NCBI GenBank assembly: GCA_964587885.1
Contig: CAZPME010000023.1
Location: forward strand, 1 to 33,646
Direction of reading: 5' to 3'
DNA length: 33,646 nucleotides
Origin: UBA60 sp964587885
GTDB lineage: Archaea; Thermoplasmatota; Poseidoniia; Poseidoniales; Poseidoniaceae
Below are positions 7,697 to 15,827 of this stretch, in pieces. The position numbers were made by a program, and so were the translations under genes. The stretch's first letter is position 1. Each line of letters starts with the position of its first letter. The notes under the pieces are model-generated. The model searched no databases. It saw nothing but the letters and a program-made list of their open reading frames with translations, and was not told the origin of the DNA.

Positions 7697-8836
7697 TCAC
7701 CTATCAGTCTCTCCAATACATGGGTCGAAACTTCCCATTATAGCCGGTATGTCGGCAATTTTGTAGCCAATCATCGTCTTGGCAACAAATGGAATTGTAA
7801 TAAACATCGGTGAGCGAATTGAAACCCTATACGGATTCTTGCCTCGTCCTTCACCGCCACCTTCGAGATAAAACATCGATTCGCCACGACAATCCTCGAA
7901 GTGGTGGAAACCGCGTGCCCCTTCGGGCGCACGAGTAGGTGCCTTAGCCAGAATCATTTCATCATCCGGAGAATAATGAGTTTCGGCTCCACCAGGCAAT
8001 TTGTCTAGTGCTTCAAGCACCATATTACAAGCGGTAATCATCTCTTCCATTCGCACGCGATAGCGGTCATAGCAATCTGCTCCTTTGACTGAAGATGGCT
8101 TCTCAACCGAAGGTGTCCAATCTAATTCATCATAGACAGAATATGGATGAGCCCAACGTACGTCATAATTGACGCCTGCAGCCCGCAGATTTGGTCCGGT
8201 TACTCCTGAATTCACCATATCTTCAGCCGAAGCAAGACCTACCCCCTGAGTCCTAACGAGGAATATCGTTGATTCGTCAAGCATCATTTCATATTCGGGT
8301 AGGCGGGAAAGGAATAGGGCAATTTTTGCCCGACAGCGCTGAGCAAAACCGACGGGTAAATCACGCTTTACTCCACCTACACGGGGGAAATTGTAGTGCA
8401 TTCTCGACCCACCTAATTCTTGCATTAGGTCGATGAATAATTCACGATCACGCAAGCACCACGTAAATATCGTCAAATTTCCAATGTCGGGAGAATAAGC
8501 ACCTAACCACATTAGGTGACTAGCGATTCTCTGCAATTCAACCGCAATTAGACGAATATATTCTGCTCGCTCAGGCACTTCTGCCTCAAGCAAGTTTTCT
8601 GCCGCATAGATGTAGGAATGCGCCCAAGTCATCGCGCTTACATAGCAGAGGCGATCACAATAAGGTGTGATTTGGGTAAAATCACGAGTTTCGCAAATCT
8701 TCTCCACGCCGCGGTGAATGTAACCCAATTCTGGTTCGGTATCGACAATAGTCTCGCCGTCAACCTTGACCCGTAGAGTCCACAAGCCGTGTGTCATTGG
8801 GTGCTGAGGCCCCATCGTAATCCACATTTGTGCCAT
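7697..8836 (-). CDS. nuoD: NADH-quinone oxidoreductase subunit D (49-kDa type)
   Basis: Quinone-binding subunit of the peripheral arm, a descendant of the NiFe-hydrogenase large subunit that has lost the metal site. The 379 residues match the family length. HPMTHG (12-17) and GYIHRGVEK (38-46) are the N-terminal signatures. His16 and Tyr65 sit at the same spacing (49 residues) as the two quinone-head ligands of the Thermus Nqo4 protein, His38 and Tyr87. The C-terminal motif DPCIGETDR replaces the hydrogenase metal-binding end. It is a separate gene, not fused with nuoC. The ribosome site is GAGGCGA, 6 nt before the ATG. Confidence 0.98.
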   Translation of the reverse strand: MAQMWITMGPQHPMTHGLWTLRVKVDGETIVDTEPELGYIHRGVEKICETRDFTQITPYCDRLCYVSAMTWAHSYIYAAENLLEAEVPERAEYIRLIAVELQRIASHLMWLGAYSPDIGNLTIFTWCLRDRELFIDLMQELGGSRMHYNFPRVGGVKRDLPVGFAQRCRAKIALFLSRLPEYEMMLDESTIFLVRTQGVGLASAEDMVNSGVTGPNLRAAGVNYDVRWAHPYSVYDELDWTPSVEKPSSVKGADCYDRYRVRMEEMITACNMVLEALDKLPGGAETHYSPDDEMILAKAPTRAPEGARGFHHFEDCRGESMFYLEGGGEGRGKNPYRVSIRSPMFITIPFVAKTMIGYKIADIPAIMGSFDPCIGETDR

Positions 8837-8846
8837 AATTATCGCC

Positions 8847-9500
8847 TCACTTCACCCTATCCGAATCTACTGGCAAACGCATGAAACCTTGGGCATCATC
8901 GTACATTTCGTTATGATTGTGATAGCGCAGATGGTGTTGCTTCTGCAAGGGGTGGAAGCCTACCGGTGAATCATGCGGGTTGAGAACTCGCATCATGAGT
9001 TCATGGCCTTCGAAGTTGATTCCAACTAAATCCCAAGTCTCCTTCTCATTCCAATCAGCGCCAACCCATAGTGATTGGACGCTGGGTACAACTGGGGCGT
9101 CCGTTTGTGGTAAGGTGATGATAACTTGATATTCAAGCGGAACGTCATCGCCGCTCAATTTGTTAGCGTCGTGAACCAATGCTTTGCCAGGCTTTTGGTC
9201 GGAGATCGGCATGCGCATCAAGTGAACAATTACTTCCCATCCTTTGTCGTCTCCACCATCGGGATGATGTACGCCGGTAATCATTGAACAATGGTTGACT
9301 CCATTATCGAACCGTAACCACTTGGCCAATGCTAACCAATGTGCTGGCGGACATTCAATCGCAACATATGAGCGCTTATGGCCGGCAGCATGAGCCTGTG
9401 CAGTTGCTGAGATTCCGACCGAAGAAAAACGGTCGGAAATTGCATTAGCCGCAGTTTCTGTGGCTGCAAGATTTACTTTAGCAGATACCATCATTCCCAT
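8847..9500 (-). CDS. nuoC: NADH-quinone oxidoreductase subunit C (30-kDa type)
   Basis: Peripheral-arm subunit that packs against NuoD. The signature is near the C-terminus: PSVQSLWVGADWNEKETWDL followed by VGINFEGHELMMRVL, and then a His-rich end (QKQHHLRYHNHNE). The N-terminal half is poorly conserved, as is normal for the family. Two in-frame ATGs are possible. The one at 9509 has AGGAG directly touching it, which is too close. The one at 9500 has GGAG 9 nt upstream and follows the nuoB stop after one base, the same arrangement as nuoM-nuoN, so it is preferred and gives 217 residues. Confidence 0.95.
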   Translation of the reverse strand: MGMMVSAKVNLAATETAANAISDRFSSVGISATAQAHAAGHKRSYVAIECPPAHWLALAKWLRFDNGVNHCSMITGVHHPDGGDDKGWEVIVHLMRMPISDQKPGKALVHDANKLSGDDVPLEYQVIITLPQTDAPVVPSVQSLWVGADWNEKETWDLVGINFEGHELMMRVLNPHDSPVGFHPLQKQHHLRYHNHNEMYDDAQGFMRLPVDSDRVK

Positions 9501-9501
9501 T

Positions 9502-10098
9502 TCAATCATCTCCTACGATTATTGGGGCATCAGTTTCACGCTCGGAACTTGGTTCAGCACCGATGCGAATAATCTTCTCACGCAATTTCCCGAAACCATC
9601 GATGAGAGCTTCGGGTCGAGGTGGGCATCCTGGAATGTAGACATCGACTGGAACCAAGGTGTCAACGCCTTCGAGAATATTGTAAGATTGGAAATAAGGG
9701 CCGCCAGAAATTGAGCATTCTCCCATTGCAATACACCACTTTGGTTCTGGCATTTGCTCCCACAATCGGACTAGGGGGTCAGCAAATTTCTTGGAGATTG
9801 GGCCATTAACCAATAGCACATCACATTGGCGGGGGCTACTACGAAAGACACCGTTGCCAAAGCGCTCGGTATCATATCGGGGCCCACCGGTCTGCCCCAT
9901 CTCAATAGCACAACATTTGATTCCCAAATGCAGAGGGAAAAGTGACTTGCGTTGGGCCCAATTGAAAAAGCGACCACCTAAAACACCGATGAAATCCTTC
10001 AGTCGAGTGGCCTTGAGAGCCTCGTCAGTGACGTCACCGACCATTTCTACTAGCGATCTAGAGTTGAAAACTGCGTAATTTTTTCCTGCCTCACCCAT
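9502..10098 (-). CDS. nuoB: NADH-quinone oxidoreductase subunit B (carries cluster N2)
   Basis: Subunit that holds the terminal [4Fe-4S] cluster N2, which donates electrons to quinone. The 198-residue protein shows all four ligands: the tandem Cys62-Cys63 in GIKCCAIEMG, Cys128 in MGECSISGG, and Cys158 in PGCPPRPEA. The RYDTERFG and PVDVYIPGCPPRPEAL motifs are intact. Length and order are typical. GAGGTGA places GGTG 5 nt before the ATG at 10098. Confidence 0.98.
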   Translation of the reverse strand: MGEAGKNYAVFNSRSLVEMVGDVTDEALKATRLKDFIGVLGGRFFNWAQRKSLFPLHLGIKCCAIEMGQTGGPRYDTERFGNGVFRSSPRQCDVLLVNGPISKKFADPLVRLWEQMPEPKWCIAMGECSISGGPYFQSYNILEGVDTLVPVDVYIPGCPPRPEALIDGFGKLREKIIRIGAEPSSERETDAPIIVGDD

Positions 10099-10107
10099 AA
10101 TTTCACC

Positions 10108-10560
10108 TCAAATGTAAATCTTTCCTCGCTTACGGAATACGTGCCATACTCCTAGTACCATCAAGGCAAAGAAGGCGCAAAGCGCGAGCAAAGCGCGCTC
10201 GACATCATGGACTGGGTAGCCGTCTTGTCCAACATCTGCTGTCACAACTCCTCCCAAAGCCATGAACATGAATGCAACATCAAAAACCAAGAAAATAATG
10301 GCATACCAATAATACTGGAAATGGAATTGTATCATTGCATCGCCAATTGGTTCACTACCACATTCAAAGGTCGTCAAACGACGCTGATAGAGGCTGTGAT
10401 CGACCTCATAGCCAGGAAACATGTACGAGCGAGTAACATTGGGATTTGATGCATCTGGGATTGGCCTAACAAAATATGAAGTCACAAATGCTCCAAGTGG
10501 AAACATGATTCCTATAATCGACATTAATCCAACTGCGAGATAGGCGGTAGGGACACTCAT
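10108..10560 (-). CDS. nuoA: NADH-quinone oxidoreductase subunit A
   Basis: Small membrane subunit and first gene of the complex I operon. It has three TM helices (in the 150-residue form about 5-29, 82-102 and 122-142). The family motif appears as TFECGSEPIG, with the Cys of the loop that moves between active and deactive forms, and FQYYWYAIIFLVFDVAFMF matches the second-helix signature with its conserved FDVE-like site. The TM1-TM2 loop is somewhat long. The ATG at 10560 has GGTG exactly 5 nt upstream, as in nuoB, H, I and L. An in-frame ATG at 10626 would add 22 residues and has GGTGGTGA upstream, but that site lies inside a 7-bp hairpin. The shorter form matches the usual family length and is preferred. 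Confidence 0.93.
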   Translation of the reverse strand: MSVPTAYLAVGLMSIIGIMFPLGAFVTSYFVRPIPDASNPNVTRSYMFPGYEVDHSLYQRRLTTFECGSEPIGDAMIQFHFQYYWYAIIFLVFDVAFMFMALGGVVTADVGQDGYPVHDVERALLALCAFFALMVLGVWHVFRKRGKIYI

Positions 10561-10633
10561 TTTCTCACCATTCGGGAACGCATTCGCTCTCTTAAGCCGT
10601 CCCAAAAGCAGACCGGCCATAAGCATATCCGGT

Positions 10634-10650
10634 CACCACCTACGGTGGTG
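10634..10650 (-). promoter_or_regulatory. Perfect 7-bp hairpin covering the ribosome site of the longer nuoA start
   Basis: On the coding strand CACCACC, a GTA loop and GGTGGTG form a perfect inverted repeat that ends 7 nt before the ATG at 10626. The right arm is itself the Shine-Dalgarno-like sequence, so folding would hide it. It may tune initiation at the first gene of the operon, or it may be a DNA operator. The pairing is seen directly; the function is inferred. Confidence 0.4.
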
Positions 10651-10742
10651 CGAAATCAGTAAGGCCTGATTAGAGAATGATGCACATAACGATTGGACTT
10701 GATTAAGGTGATTGAAATTCCACATGTTCACATGACTGCAGG

Positions 10743-10762
10743 CTATATTCAGTGATATAAGT
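10743..10762. promoter_or_regulatory. Candidate archaeal TATA boxes for the divergent nuo and NYN transcripts
   Basis: The stretch holds GCTATATTC followed by TGATATAAG. Read on the minus strand, TTATATCA (10753-10760) resembles an archaeal box A for the nuo operon, with a transcript start expected about 25 nt further left. Read on the plus strand, GATATAAG could serve the NYN gene. No BRE element is clear. This is pattern matching only. Confidence 0.3.
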
Positions 10763-10830
10763 TGAAACTGCAAGAAATGACAAAGCGTTATTTTCAAATC
10801 CACAATACCTCCGATGGATTGAAAGGTGGC

Positions 10831-10863
10831 GGGTGCTGCGAGAAAACGTTTCACCCCCGTAGC
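10831..10863 (+). other. Structured leader candidate with two competing hairpins
   Basis: Two stems compete for the same bases: GGGTG (10831-10835) with CACCC (10852-10856), and GCTGCG (10835-10840) with CGTAGC (10858-10863, one G-U pair). A small GAAA-ACG-TTTC hairpin can sit inside either. Mutually exclusive stems in the leader of the NYN gene suggest a switch or attenuator, but no known riboswitch class is recognised. Confidence 0.3.
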
Positions 10864-10898
10864 AGGCGAATCGACGGCTCGGAAGACTGTCTTTTGGT

Positions 10899-12248
10899 TT
10901 GCGTCGGGGTTTGTGGAACCCATCCCCTAAGGGGGGATCCAAACTGAGCCAAAATAAGGAGCAAACGCAGGGAAAAGAAATTGTTATCGATGGGCCAAAT
11001 ATTGCCCTTTCACATTCGAATAACAAATGGCCGGGTTCGGCCCGTGGCGTGGAAATAGCCATTCACCACTATACCTCTTTGGGCTGGACTGTGCGCTCAA
11101 TAGTTCCCCGTCATTTTCTTTCACCTAAGGGTAAGCGAGGGGTCGACAATCCAGCAATATTGGAAAGGCTAGTCGAAGAGGGAATTGTTTCAACTGTGCC
11201 GAGTCAAGACCATGACGACCACTACTGGCTCGCTTATGCTTTACAAACCGGTGCTTATGTAGTGACCAATGACCGCATGAAAGATCATGCGGGAATGCAT
11301 TCTGATGGTGAGGAGGCATTTTTCAAATGGCGCCAAAATATGGTGATTTCATATGCTTTCGTAGGAGACACATTTATTCCAAATCCTGATTTCAAACTTC
11401 CCGCTCCACCGGCAAAAGAAAGTGTAAAACCAGTTGAAAAATCTCAGCCAAAAAGTTCCACAAAACCAAAAAAACAACAACCGAGTAAGCAAGCCAAACC
11501 AACTAAACCAGCAAAGCAATCTAAAAAGACAAAGCAAGACAGTGCGAATGATTTTAGCGACCAAGTCAAGGCTGAAATACGCGTAATATTGGGCAACAAC
11601 CAAGTCAAATTGCATACCATCTCTCAGCATTTAATGAAAAATATTAAGCGCAATAATGGCAAAAAATACACCAATATCAAAGCGATGATGGCCGATTTGA
11701 AATTACCCAAAACCCGTCCTTTCCATTTTCAACTATCACGGTTGATGGGTGATGAAATTGAGATTATCAAGAAAGGCCAGCGTGCTGATTCAGTGAAACT
11801 GAAACCTTCAGCTAAAAAAACTAAGAGTGATGTTCACAAAAAGAAGACTAAACCAATGACAATGGCTTTCTTCAAGCAAGCTCTTGGTGAGGGCAACGAA
11901 GAATTACTTTCTCAACCTGTAAACACTTTCCCCCACTATGTCCAAAAGGGATTCAAAACCCTTTGTTCAATGGACTTCCCAATCAATGTTGCCAAAGTCG
12001 GTAATCGTTTCAAGAATGCATCGGGAATACGACTTTCATCAGTTTTCAACAAAATGGATAAATTGGCATTCTTCCTTTCGATTCGGCCTGAATGTGCTTG
12101 TGGAGAGGTATACTACGATGGCTCACTATTTCACTGCCGAAAGGATGGCGAATCCACTAAAAAATCAGATTTGAGTAATTTTGAGAACGGTTCCAAAACC
12201 AAGGTAAGTGGTCTACGAAGGCTGTTAAAGAGGATTTTTGGATTGTAA
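10899..12248 (+). CDS. Regnase-1/Zc3h12a-like NYN endoribonuclease with C-terminal putative RNA-binding domains; non-ATG start
   Basis: Probable metal-dependent RNase of the PIN/NYN fold. From the TTG at 10899 the product has 449 residues. Residues 27-165 resemble the Zc3h12a-type NYN domain: EIVIDGPNIALSH (Asp31), DHDDHYW (Asp106-Asp107), VVTNDRMKDH (Asp125), then VISYAFVGDTFIPNPDF, which matches the MYSFVNDKFMPPDDP end of Regnase. A Lys/Pro-rich linker follows (165-216). Two segments of about 75-85 residues (217-300 and 320-396) look like winged-helix, possibly OST-HTH/LOTUS-type, modules. The C-terminus has CAC and HC pairs (Cys399, 401, 413) as in a small zinc knuckle. There is no in-frame ATG before the domain; TTG 10899, TTG 10911 and CTG 10944 are the candidates. 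It is divergent from nuo and convergent with the next gene. Confidence 0.75.
   Translation: MRRGLWNPSPKGGSKLSQNKEQTQGKEIVIDGPNIALSHSNNKWPGSARGVEIAIHHYTSLGWTVRSIVPRHFLSPKGKRGVDNPAILERLVEEGIVSTVPSQDHDDHYWLAYALQTGAYVVTNDRMKDHAGMHSDGEEAFFKWRQNMVISYAFVGDTFIPNPDFKLPAPPAKESVKPVEKSQPKSSTKPKKQQPSKQAKPTKPAKQSKKTKQDSANDFSDQVKAEIRVILGNNQVKLHTISQHLMKNIKRNNGKKYTNIKAMMADLKLPKTRPFHFQLSRLMGDEIEIIKKGQRADSVKLKPSAKKTKSDVHKKKTKPMTMAFFKQALGEGNEELLSQPVNTFPHYVQKGFKTLCSMDFPINVAKVGNRFKNASGIRLSSVFNKMDKLAFFLSIRPECACGEVYYDGSLFHCRKDGESTKKSDLSNFENGSKTKVSGLRRLLKRIFGL
10922..10938 (+). promoter_or_regulatory. GC-rich hairpin in the start region of the NYN gene
   Basis: ATCCCC (10922-10927) pairs with GGGGAT (10933-10938) around a TAAGG loop; the core is CCCCTAAGGGG. 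It ends 5 nt before an in-frame CTG at 10944. If translation starts at that CTG the hairpin is a leader element like those near 26085 and 31100; if it starts at 10899 it is coding. Confidence 0.35.
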
Positions 12249-12255
12249 CCAATCC
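12240..12255. terminator. Short hairpin at the end of the NYN gene, in a 30-base convergent gap
   Basis: GGATTG (12240-12245) pairs with CAATCC (12250-12255), and the TAA stop codon lies in the loop. A GACAAAAATAGG stretch follows; read from the minus strand it gives a short T run for transcripts of the opposite gene. A shared bidirectional termination zone is plausible but unproven. Confidence 0.25.
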
Positions 12256-12278
12256 TCGACGACAAAAATAGGACTTGA

Positions 12279-15200
12279 TTAACCTAGCAAGATTGTCAAT
12301 GCGGCAACCCACAATGCTCGTCCATCAAGGTCGGTAGTATAGCGCTCAGCAGACAATTTTGTCGTACCATCATCGTCCTTACTTACGATAATTTGGCCAT
12401 ATGAATCATCACCTTCGACCGCGCTAAATGTCCAAGTTTTGGTTGAGCCCAAACCCGAACGATAAATATGAAGCCAAGGTGTTCCATCGACTTTGAGCAG
12501 ATTCCATTGCTTGCTACTGATATTTTTGGCAACGCAAAATGGCATATTGCTACTTGAGTCCATAACATCAAAAATGCGCTTCTTCTTACTACGATGGATG
12601 CAGTGTAATTGCGGCTTCATACGAGTACTATCAGAAAATGCCCAGATATCTTTCTTACCTTTCCCTTTGGTAGAGCGAATTGCAAAACCACCATCTTTAG
12701 AGGTAGCAGAACCGATGGTAACTTGGGCTTCATTTCCAACTATGTTCATCGACATTTCAACGCTATTTGCTTTGAAGCGCTTTGCACCGGTAGGTGCTAC
12801 CGGTAGCGGCTCTAGTTCGGCCACATATTTCGGACGTGATGCCACTTCAGCAACCCGCCTACGGCGCATTGGTTCAATGACGATATATCCAACTAAGATA
12901 ATTAGAACAACACTAACTCCAGCTAATCCTTCAGTCGTACCAAGGAAGGCTAATCCACCTTCCTGTGGCATGCCGTGAACTTCAAATTCTTGGTTCACTC
13001 TACCCACGACCTCAAGATCGGTCGGCTCGGCTGAAAAAGTAAAGCGGAAATCATCAGCTACAGCCGTACCATGCGGCGATTTTACAATAGCAAAAATAGT
13101 GAGGTTAGTGCCTGGCTGTATGAAACAAATCAACTCAATTCCTTCGTCGACCGAACAAGTATTTGCTGGCAAAGATATCCCGTTGACTATATTGTCACTA
13201 TCACTCAATTCGGCTTCAAGGCTTACTACCCAACCGCGCAAACCTTCACTAGTAAAAATACGCACCTCAGTCGGGGTATTTCCTTCATTCACGATACTTG
13301 AAGAAAAGGTTGCAGATTCAGGATAGTTCAAATCTAATTCATTTATTCCGTGATTATCGATACTAATTTTCTTGATGCTTTGGACTAAGATTGGGATATT
13401 AACCGAAGATTTCTGCACGGTATTCTTAGTACTGCTGACCGAAATAGTGGCTGAGCCACCATCACCGTTTTCGGCACCTGCTGAAACAGTGATGACCAAA
13501 ATTGCCTTGACCCGATAAACTCGGTTCTCATGGGTTTGATTATCGGAATTCTGTGAAATCCATTGTTCTACACCGTTTTCGGCACAGGCCTCATCACAGC
13601 GGCGATTTTTCACTTCTTGGAATGAAAGGAATTCATCTGAATGCGCTTCATAATCTTCCGCACTTCGATTCCATGCAGAATAAGCCTTGTATACTGACAA
13701 TTCGTAACCCATTGTAGCCATATCGACATTTTGGTATTCCAAAGTTCGAGTACCGATTCCTTCCAAGCCACTTAGGGTGAAAAAGGCATCATCAGTAAAA
13801 TCACCAGTATTTTCAATCCACACAGGAACTGACACCGAGCCACCAGGGGCAAGTATTACCTGAACCGAACCCGGTTCGCCATAACCATATGACCAAGATT
13901 CGTCGATGCTTATCGCCATACTATGATTACGGTTAGAAAGGGTAGCTTTGAAGGTTAATTCACGCTGATTGTCCGGAATGTTATCGCCATCTTCATCATC
14001 GTTATTATGATCATCAGAATTGGTAACTCGGATAGTCAAGGTAGCCGAATCTCGTTCTTCTCCACTTCCATCGGGGTCAATGCTTACGGCAAGGTTCACC
14101 GTCTTTTCACTGAACGCGGGGACATTAATGCTGGTTATTGGAGAATCTCCATCCATGAAGTGAGCCGACCATGAGGAGCGGGTGTTCATCATTACTGCGA
14201 ACATGAAATCATCTCCGATATTACCGTCATTTGCAATGGTAATTGGAAATTGGACCATCGTCCCACTACGACCTGTTTGATTCAATATTGTTGTATCTTT
14301 TACGTCCCAATTGTGAACCGGTTTTACCGTGACTGTGAAATCATCGGAATCAAATATCTCAACTCCATTACCTACGGATACAGTGATACTGATGGCATCA
14401 TCAGCTAATGCGTCAAATGGTGCATTGACTATAATTTCGACCGTGGCTTGGCTATTTGAACCATGCCTACTGCCAACACTTACTGAAGACGATGAAAGAC
14501 TTATTCCCCAACCAACCGGTGGGGCACTAGTAATCAATTCAAGGGTATCTTGACCATTTCCTAGATTCATTACCGTCGCGGTGAGTGAGCCATTACCTCC
14601 CGGTTCAATTTCGTTAATCTTGCTCGTCGAAAACGCTAACGAAGCCCCATGACTTTGCCCAACTCTAACACTGAATTGTTTTTCACAAATCTTTGGTCCG
14701 CTAACTCCATCATATCCCTCAATTGTGAAGGTATGCTCAGAGCCCTCATCGACGAGGTCATCTGGAGTGACTTCAACCTCAAATGACCTGCTTCCTTGGT
14801 AAGAAAGAATCCCCGAAGATCCACCATCGAAAGACATCCAGTCATCGCTCTTCATGCCTGAGACTTCTGCATAGATTGTGAACTCTGAATTACCTTCATT
14901 GTAAAATGTAACTTCTAAATCAAAGGTTTCGAATGGGTCGATGAATAGTGTAGTGGGTGGATAATAATCAACATCGCATAAGTGAATCTCTGGTATCTCC
15001 AAATCAAGGTCGAGATCATCTGAGGCGTTTTGAGTAGGGTCATTTTGCACCTGTCCGTGCAAAGTCCAGCAGTGTTTTGCAGCAGTAGAACCTGTAGGAA
15101 CTGAGGTTCGTACTTCGACCCATTCAGAAGACTCGTTATCGACATTTACCGTCGATGGATCAACTTCAATTTCTAAGTCACTTGATGAACATCCAGGCCC

Positions 15201-15827
15201 ACTCGTATCGTCAATTGTCAACAAAACTGTCTCGTTGACCCTGCCAGTATTCTCCACTTCGACATCCCAAATGATTAATTCCGTACCATCGTACTCAATA
15301 CTAGGCTCATCGGTTTTCAAGTCAACACCATATAGCGGCCCGCTTTCACCATCACCAGATTTCGTGGTTACTGATGACTCTTGCTGATCGGGTTGTCCGG
15401 GTGGTGTTCCTCCGTCTTGAGCCGTTGCTCGTACTGTGGTATCACATTCATCGGTAGCACCTTGAGCCAAAGTAACATTCATCGTCGCTTCTCCGATTTC
15501 TCCGGCATCAATTGGCCCTGCGATTTGAGTAATTGTAGAAGTATAGGAATTGCATTCCTGTGTCTGGTCTTCGTTGCTCTGAAGATTGATGGTGACCGGG
15601 TCAGAACCAGTATTTCGTACAGTTACTGAATATTCGGCAGATTCACCAGGATTTACCGTCTGCATAGATGGACTAACCGAGAGTAATATTGATGCGTCAC
15701 GGGCGCCATCAGCCGAAACGATTGGAATGGCAAAGGCCGAATAAGATGTCGCGATTAATATCGCCATCATCAAAATCGATGCCCGCGTTTGCGAACGTGA
15801 TTTTGACCGCTCGGCACGGGGTTCCAT
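12279..15827 (-). CDS. Large membrane-anchored surface protein with CARDB/NEW3-like repeats and a cytosolic beta-rich C-terminal domain
   Basis: A 1182-residue protein. Residues 1-40 hold a basic n-region (RSKSRSQTR) and a hydrophobic signal segment. The outer region (about 45-960) carries at least seven N-x-G centred repeats, such as VRNTGSDPVTINL, YNEGNSEFTIYAEV, ANDGNIGDDFMFAV and VNEGNTPTEVRIF, typical of CARDB/NEW3-type immunoglobulin-like folds, plus Asp-rich loops (NSDDHNNDDEDGDN) likely to bind calcium. One TM helix (about 965-985) is followed by RRRR, which sets the tail inside the cell. The 195-residue tail is beta-rich and ends RALWVAALTILLG, a pattern that recalls LURP-one/scramblase-type Tubby-C folds. 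No enzyme motif is seen. The ATG lies in the loop of an 8-bp hairpin, with no Shine-Dalgarno site. Confidence 0.75.
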   Translation of the reverse strand: MEPRAERSKSRSQTRASILMMAILIATSYSAFAIPIVSADGARDASILLSVSPSMQTVNPGESAEYSVTVRNTGSDPVTINLQSNEDQTQECNSYTSTITQIAGPIDAGEIGEATMNVTLAQGATDECDTTVRATAQDGGTPPGQPDQQESSVTTKSGDGESGPLYGVDLKTDEPSIEYDGTELIIWDVEVENTGRVNETVLLTIDDTSGPGCSSSDLEIEVDPSTVNVDNESSEWVEVRTSVPTGSTAAKHCWTLHGQVQNDPTQNASDDLDLDLEIPEIHLCDVDYYPPTTLFIDPFETFDLEVTFYNEGNSEFTIYAEVSGMKSDDWMSFDGGSSGILSYQGSRSFEVEVTPDDLVDEGSEHTFTIEGYDGVSGPKICEKQFSVRVGQSHGASLAFSTSKINEIEPGGNGSLTATVMNLGNGQDTLELITSAPPVGWGISLSSSSVSVGSRHGSNSQATVEIIVNAPFDALADDAISITVSVGNGVEIFDSDDFTVTVKPVHNWDVKDTTILNQTGRSGTMVQFPITIANDGNIGDDFMFAVMMNTRSSWSAHFMDGDSPITSINVPAFSEKTVNLAVSIDPDGSGEERDSATLTIRVTNSDDHNNDDEDGDNIPDNQRELTFKATLSNRNHSMAISIDESWSYGYGEPGSVQVILAPGGSVSVPVWIENTGDFTDDAFFTLSGLEGIGTRTLEYQNVDMATMGYELSVYKAYSAWNRSAEDYEAHSDEFLSFQEVKNRRCDEACAENGVEQWISQNSDNQTHENRVYRVKAILVITVSAGAENGDGGSATISVSSTKNTVQKSSVNIPILVQSIKKISIDNHGINELDLNYPESATFSSSIVNEGNTPTEVRIFTSEGLRGWVVSLEAELSDSDNIVNGISLPANTCSVDEGIELICFIQPGTNLTIFAIVKSPHGTAVADDFRFTFSAEPTDLEVVGRVNQEFEVHGMPQEGGLAFLGTTEGLAGVSVVLIILVGYIVIEPMRRRRVAEVASRPKYVAELEPLPVAPTGAKRFKANSVEMSMNIVGNEAQVTIGSATSKDGGFAIRSTKGKGKKDIWAFSDSTRMKPQLHCIHRSKKKRIFDVMDSSSNMPFCVAKNISSKQWNLLKVDGTPWLHIYRSGLGSTKTWTFSAVEGDDSYGQIIVSKDDDGTTKLSAERYTTDLDGRALWVAALTILLG

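Larger units (their letters stand above)
10561..10898. other. Divergent intergenic region between nuoA and the NYN ribonuclease gene
   Basis: About 340 bases without a convincing gene. The left 66 bases may be coding if nuoA starts at 10626. The middle part (about 10680-10810) is AT-rich and holds TATA-like boxes that could serve both directions. The right part (about 10820-10898) is GC-richer and can form several alternative hairpins. Short open frames here on both strands have no family resemblance and no well-placed ribosome site. Confidence 0.6.

Noticed and set aside
10633..10923. Minus-strand 96-codon open frame that starts MGSTNPDANQKTVF just left of the CCCCTAAGGGG hairpin
   Set aside because: No ribosome site at the usual distance, no recognisable domain, and its second half runs through the AT-rich promoter-like zone. 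The hairpin-plus-ATG layout is similar to that at 26085, so it is kept in mind but not called.
10703..11062. Minus-strand 119-codon open frame across the start of the NYN gene
   Set aside because: It lies antisense to the conserved IDGPN region, which is clearly coding on the plus strand; composition fits a shadow frame.
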